In this document: one piece after another, positions 61,476 through 64,000 of the stretch
How positions within the stretch are numbered: position 1 is the first letter of the stretch
Layout of the letters: the number at the start of each line of letters is the position of its first letter
Assembly (NCBI RefSeq): GCF_014873535.1
Contig: NZ_JADBEF010000001.1
Span: forward strand, 3,162,001-3,226,000
Length of the DNA: 64,000 nucleotides
Direction of reading: 5' to 3'
DNA from: Nonomuraea africana
Lineage (GTDB): Bacteria > Actinomycetota > Actinomycetes > Streptosporangiales > Streptosporangiaceae
The notes under the pieces: generated by a model
The model's input: the letters and a program-made list of their open reading frames with translations, nothing else
Told to the model about the DNA's origin: nothing
The model's database searches: none
Translations under genes and position numbers: made by a program

Positions 61476-63596
61476 ATGCGCTGGGACAATCTGCGTCTGG
61501 CCGACGACGCGAGCGGTGACGATCCCGCCGTGCCGCTGTTCGCGCGCGGCGCGGTGGCCCGCACCTTCGACACCCCCGAGTTCAAGGGGATGACCTTCTA
61601 CGAGATCCAGGCCAAATCCATCATCAACAAGGTCCCGGCCGCCAGCCGCGTCCCCTTCTCCTACACCATCAACCCCTACCGGGGCTGCAGCCACGCGTGC
61701 TCCTACTGCCTGGCCGGCGACACGCCCGTCCTCATGGCCGACGGGCGCACGAGACCCATCGCCGAGCTGCGCGCAGGCGACCGGATCTACGGCACGCGCC
61801 TGGTCGGCGGCCGCCGGCGATACGTGGTCACCGAGGTGCTCGACCACTGGTCGACGGTGAAGGCGGCGCACCGGGTGACCCTGGCCGACGGCACCCGCCT
61901 GGTGGCCAGCGGCGAGCATCGCTTCCTGACCGCACGCGGCTGGAAGCATGTGACGGGCGACGTCGGGCGTCCGTCGTTGGGCGACGGCGACCGCCTGGTC
62001 GGCGGCGGGCGCTTCGCCGAGCCACCCGAATACGACGACGACTACCGGCGCGGCTACCTGTTCGCAGTCCTCGGCCCGAACAGCGCGACCCCCAGCGTCG
62101 CAGCCTCTGTCGGAGCGGCCTCCGTCGGAGCGATCTCCCGCGCCGCGATCTCCCTCGGCGCAATATCCGGTGGGGCGGTCTCCCTCGGTGCGATACCTCG
62201 CGTGATCCCCCGTGGGGCGGTCTCTGGCGGCGCGGTCTCCAAAGGGGCGGCCTCCGTCGGGGCGGTCCCCGGAGGGGTGGCCGACCGTGTGCGGTCCTTC
62301 CTCGACGACTTGGGGCTCGGCCTCGATCTCCTGGAGACGGGTGACCGCGTCGCCTTCGGGGAAACGCCGACCGACGTCCTCCTGGAGATGGGTGGCCTCG
62401 CCCTTGGGAGAACGCCGACCGACGTCGAGCGAGCACGCCCCGATGCGCCTGCCCAGGGCGGCGGAACGATCGAGGGCGCTGGGTCGGTCGAGGAGGGCGA
62501 CGGGACTCTTGAGATCGCCGGAGGGCTCCCTGCCCGGCCGTCGTGGGGATGGCTGAAAGGGTTCCTCGCGGGCGCCTTCGACCGCGACCCCGCCTCGATC
62601 ACCCTGGAAGGGGGCGCGGCCGAGCGGCTGCGCTTCCTCCACACCGTCGATCCGGCGAGCGCGGACCCGCACGGCATCGAGGGCGCGCCCGTCGAGTCGG
62701 CGGCTGACGTGCGCGTCCTGTCGGTCGAGCCGCTCGGCGTCGACGTGCCGATGTACGACATCACCACCGGCACCGGCGACTTCATCGCCGACGGCCTCGT
62801 CTCGCACAACTGCTTCGCCAGGAAGACCCACGAGTACCTCGACCTCGACGCCGGCCACGACTTCGACTCCAAGATCATCGTGAAGGTCAATGCCGCCGAG
62901 CTGGCCCGCAAGGAGCTGGCCACGCCGCGCTGGGGCGGGCACCACGTGGCGATGGGCACCAACGTCGACTGCTACCAGCGCGCCGAGGGCCGCTACCAGC
63001 TGATGCCCGGCATCCTGCGGGCGCTGACCGAGGCGGCCAACCCGTTCTCCATCCTCACCAAGGGCACGCTGATCCTGCGCGACCTGCCGCTGCTGGAGGC
63101 GGCGGCGCGGGTGACCGAGGTGAGCACGGCGGTCTCGGTCGGCTTCGTCGACGCGGGGCTGTGGCGAGCCGTCGAGCCCGGCACCCCCAACCCGAGGAGA
63201 CGGCTGGAGGCCTGTCGCAGGCTCACCGACAGCGGCATCCCGTGCGGGGTGCTGATGGCGCCGATCCTGCCCTACCTGTCCGACTCTCCCGACCGCCTGG
63301 AGGCGACGGTGCGGGAGATCGCCGCGGCGGGCGCGACGCATGTCACGCCGATCGTGCTGCACCTGCGGCCGGGGGCGCGCGAATGGTTCCTCGGGTGGCT
63401 CGCGCGCGAGCACCCGCGCCTGGTGCCGCGCTATCTGGAGCTGTACGGCAGAGGCGCCTACGCGCCCAAGTCCTACCAGGAGCGGGTGAGCACCCAGGTC
63501 AGGGAGCTGGCCAGGCAGTACGGCATCGGGCGGACGCCCTCCTGGCGGATCCAGCCGGACCAGCCACCCCAGCCCGAACAACTATCCCTTCTGTGA
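61476..63596 (+). CDS. Rv2578c-family radical SAM protein interrupted by an intein
   Basis: A 706-codon frame. Residues 1-77 and 446-706 join to a 338-residue radical SAM protein (SPL-like Rv2578c family): PYRGCSHACSY plus CFARKTHEYLDLDAG gives the C-x3-C-x2-C cluster motif. The intein (residues 78-445) begins CLAGDTPVLMADG and ends LVSHN, with the +1 Cys being the third cluster cysteine. Later family elements are GTNVDCYQRAEGRYQLMPGI and EAANPFSILTKGTLILRDLP. The mature protein binds a 4Fe-4S cluster and SAM; the reaction is unknown. Without splicing the cluster site is broken. Confidence 0.92.
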   Translation: MRWDNLRLADDASGDDPAVPLFARGAVARTFDTPEFKGMTFYEIQAKSIINKVPAASRVPFSYTINPYRGCSHACSYCLAGDTPVLMADGRTRPIAELRAGDRIYGTRLVGGRRRYVVTEVLDHWSTVKAAHRVTLADGTRLVASGEHRFLTARGWKHVTGDVGRPSLGDGDRLVGGGRFAEPPEYDDDYRRGYLFAVLGPNSATPSVAASVGAASVGAISRAAISLGAISGGAVSLGAIPRVIPRGAVSGGAVSKGAASVGAVPGGVADRVRSFLDDLGLGLDLLETGDRVAFGETPTDVLLEMGGLALGRTPTDVERARPDAPAQGGGTIEGAGSVEEGDGTLEIAGGLPARPSWGWLKGFLAGAFDRDPASITLEGGAAERLRFLHTVDPASADPHGIEGAPVESAADVRVLSVEPLGVDVPMYDITTGTGDFIADGLVSHNCFARKTHEYLDLDAGHDFDSKIIVKVNAAELARKELATPRWGGHHVAMGTNVDCYQRAEGRYQLMPGILRALTEAANPFSILTKGTLILRDLPLLEAAARVTEVSTAVSVGFVDAGLWRAVEPGTPNPRRRLEACRRLTDSGIPCGVLMAPILPYLSDSPDRLEATVREIAAAGATHVTPIVLHLRPGAREWFLGWLAREHPRLVPRYLELYGRGAYAPKSYQERVSTQVRELARQYGIGRTPSWRIQPDQPPQPEQLSLL
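61707..62810 (+). other. Intein with degenerate homing endonuclease region
   Basis: A 368-residue intein. Block A is CLAGDTPVLMADGRTRPIAE (Cys1). Block B is VASGEHRFLTARGWKHV with the TxxH-like His. Block F is VDVPMYDITTGTGDFIADG and block G is LVSHN followed by Cys+1, so all splicing residues are present. The LAGLIDADG blocks are decayed: RRGYLFAVLGPN in place of a G-D-G block, and WLKGFLAGAFDRDPAS in place of F-D-A-E-G. The region between them is largely a pentapeptide repeat. It should splice but is not likely to home. Confidence 0.85.
62094..62280 (+). repeat. 15-bp repeat array encoding a pentapeptide repeat inside the intein
   Basis: Thirteen or so units of the form [S/P]-x-[G/A]-A-[V/I/A] (SVGAA, SVGAI, SRAAI, SLGAI, SGGAV, SLGAI, PRGAV, SGGAV, SKGAA, SVGAV), two of them one residue short. 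At the DNA level the unit is about GGNGCGGTCTCCNTC. It occupies residues 207-268, where the endonuclease would be expected. Confidence 0.85.
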
Positions 63597-63669
63597 GATT
63601 AAGAGGCCACATGGGTATTAAGTGGCGTGATGCCCGAATATGCGGGCCGACACCACGGGGGAAAGATCC

Positions 63670-63801
63670 ATGGCAGAGCAGGGAAAGAAACCCGTCGCCA
63701 AGTCAGGCAAGGCCAAGAAGGCGACCATCAAGGCCACCAGGGCCGCCAAGAACGCCAAGAACACCAAGCGGGAGTCGACCACCAAACCGGAAGCGGAATA
63801 A
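63670..63801 (+). CDS. 43-residue Lys/Ala-rich basic protein
   Basis: A short frame from ATG 63670 with a GGGGAAAG ribosome site: MAEQGKKPVAKSGKAKKATI then KATRAAKNAKNTKRESTTK and PEAE. It has about 13 lysines and 3 arginines and no membrane segment, and resembles the basic tails of histone-like or nucleoid proteins. It is followed by a terminator. Coding is supported by the ribosome site, the clean composition and the terminator placement; it was not matched to a named family. Confidence 0.65.
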   Translation: MAEQGKKPVAKSGKAKKATIKATRAAKNAKNTKRESTTKPEAE

Positions 63802-63821
63802 TCCTGACGCCGGTGGGATCA

Positions 63822-63859
63822 TGATCAGGCAGCCGGAGGCCGATCCGGCTGCCTGATCA
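63822..63859 (+). terminator. Terminator hairpin, 16-bp stem
   Basis: TGATCAGGCAGCCGGA, loop GGCCGA, then TCCGGCTGCCTGATCA form a perfect 16-bp stem, 21 bases after the small basic protein gene and 12 bases before the next ATG. Confidence 0.85.
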
Positions 63860-63870
63860 CGGAGTGGAGC

Positions 63871-64000
63871 ATGACGGCCTACCTGCGCTTTCCAGCGATC
63901 TTCAAGGACGTGGTCGTCTTCGCCGCCGAGGACGACCTCTGGATGGTCGCCGCGCAGGGCGGCCGCGCCTTCCGCCTCACCGCCGGCCTGGCCGAGGCCG
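63871..64000 (+). CDS. Tricorn-like protease (S41), N-terminus only
   Basis: From ATG 63871 (GGAGTGGAGC upstream) 43 codons read to the window end: [43 protein letters not shown]. This matches the first beta-propeller blade of actinobacterial tricorn protease homologues, with the D-D-L-W-x-V and R-L-T-A-G pattern. The rest of the gene is beyond the window. Confidence 0.75.
   Translation, partial: MTAYLRFPAIFKDVVVFAAEDDLWMVAAQGGRAFRLTAGLAEA

Overview
The window is high-GC DNA with the codon bias, frequent GTG/TTG starts and 4-bp ATGA/GTGA gene overlaps of an actinomycete. A DUF3040 protein, an Rv2578c-type radical SAM protein carrying an intein, a group 2 (HrdB-like) sigma factor, wax ester synthase-type acyltransferase and YCII/ECF sigma modules fit a filamentous actinobacterium, plausibly of the Streptosporangiales. 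The genus is an inference. No rRNA, tRNA, CRISPR array or replication origin was recognised.

Layout. 1-8.2 kb: small enzymes with their regulators (GNAT, SDR, NmrA-like and epimerase-like proteins; AraC, MarR and GlxA-type regulators), interrupted at 3.2-4.2 kb by the rearranged remains of acyl-CoA ligase genes. 8.26-9.25 kb: a complete IS982-type insertion sequence with perfect 23-bp ends, sitting between the broken ends of a cupin gene and a cytochrome P450 gene. 9.5-12 kb: an ArsR/SRPBCC pair with tandem operators and an MFS exporter. 12.1-17.4 kb: prolyl aminopeptidase, a YCII/ECF-sigma pair, a flavoprotein, an AraC regulator, then gene debris and a degenerate repeat tract. 19.1-24 kb: an ion and stress block on the minus strand (universal stress protein, TrkH-type K+ transporter, an internally deleted Na+/H+ antiporter, STAS protein, ArsB/NhaD-like permease, CBS protein). 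A 28-nt element occurs upstream of two of its transcription units.

25-34.3 kb: pyruvate oxidase-type enzyme, TetR-controlled drug ABC exporter, amino acid permease, adenosine deaminase, group 2 sigma factor, and a TetR gene whose 3' end is cut by an IS630-type element (34.28-35.56 kb). 35.6-40.8 kb: two translationally coupled Tat-exported GH95-like glycosidases. 40.8-49.3 kb: AlkZ-like protein, wax ester synthase, acetolactate synthase-like enzyme, tyrosine recombinase, and a second YCII-YCII-ECF sigma module. 49.3 kb: a candidate structured small RNA with promoter and terminator. 49.6-54 kb: S9 peptidase, PlsC acyltransferase and a class B penicillin-binding protein. 54-55 kb: minisatellite and integrase remnant. 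55-59.9 kb: a five-gene unit, GntR regulator, ABC ATPase, ABC permease, S41 protease lipoprotein and lipase-like lipoprotein. 60-64 kb: methyltransferase, DUF3040 protein, intein-bearing radical SAM protein, a 43-residue Lys-rich protein and the start of a tricorn-like protease.

The most unusual items are the intein whose endonuclease region is filled by a pentapeptide repeat, the candidate small RNA at 49.3 kb, the repeated leader element in the ion block with the shortened antiporter, and the ABC/S41/lipase operon. All functional statements rest on reading the translated sequence; no database search was possible.
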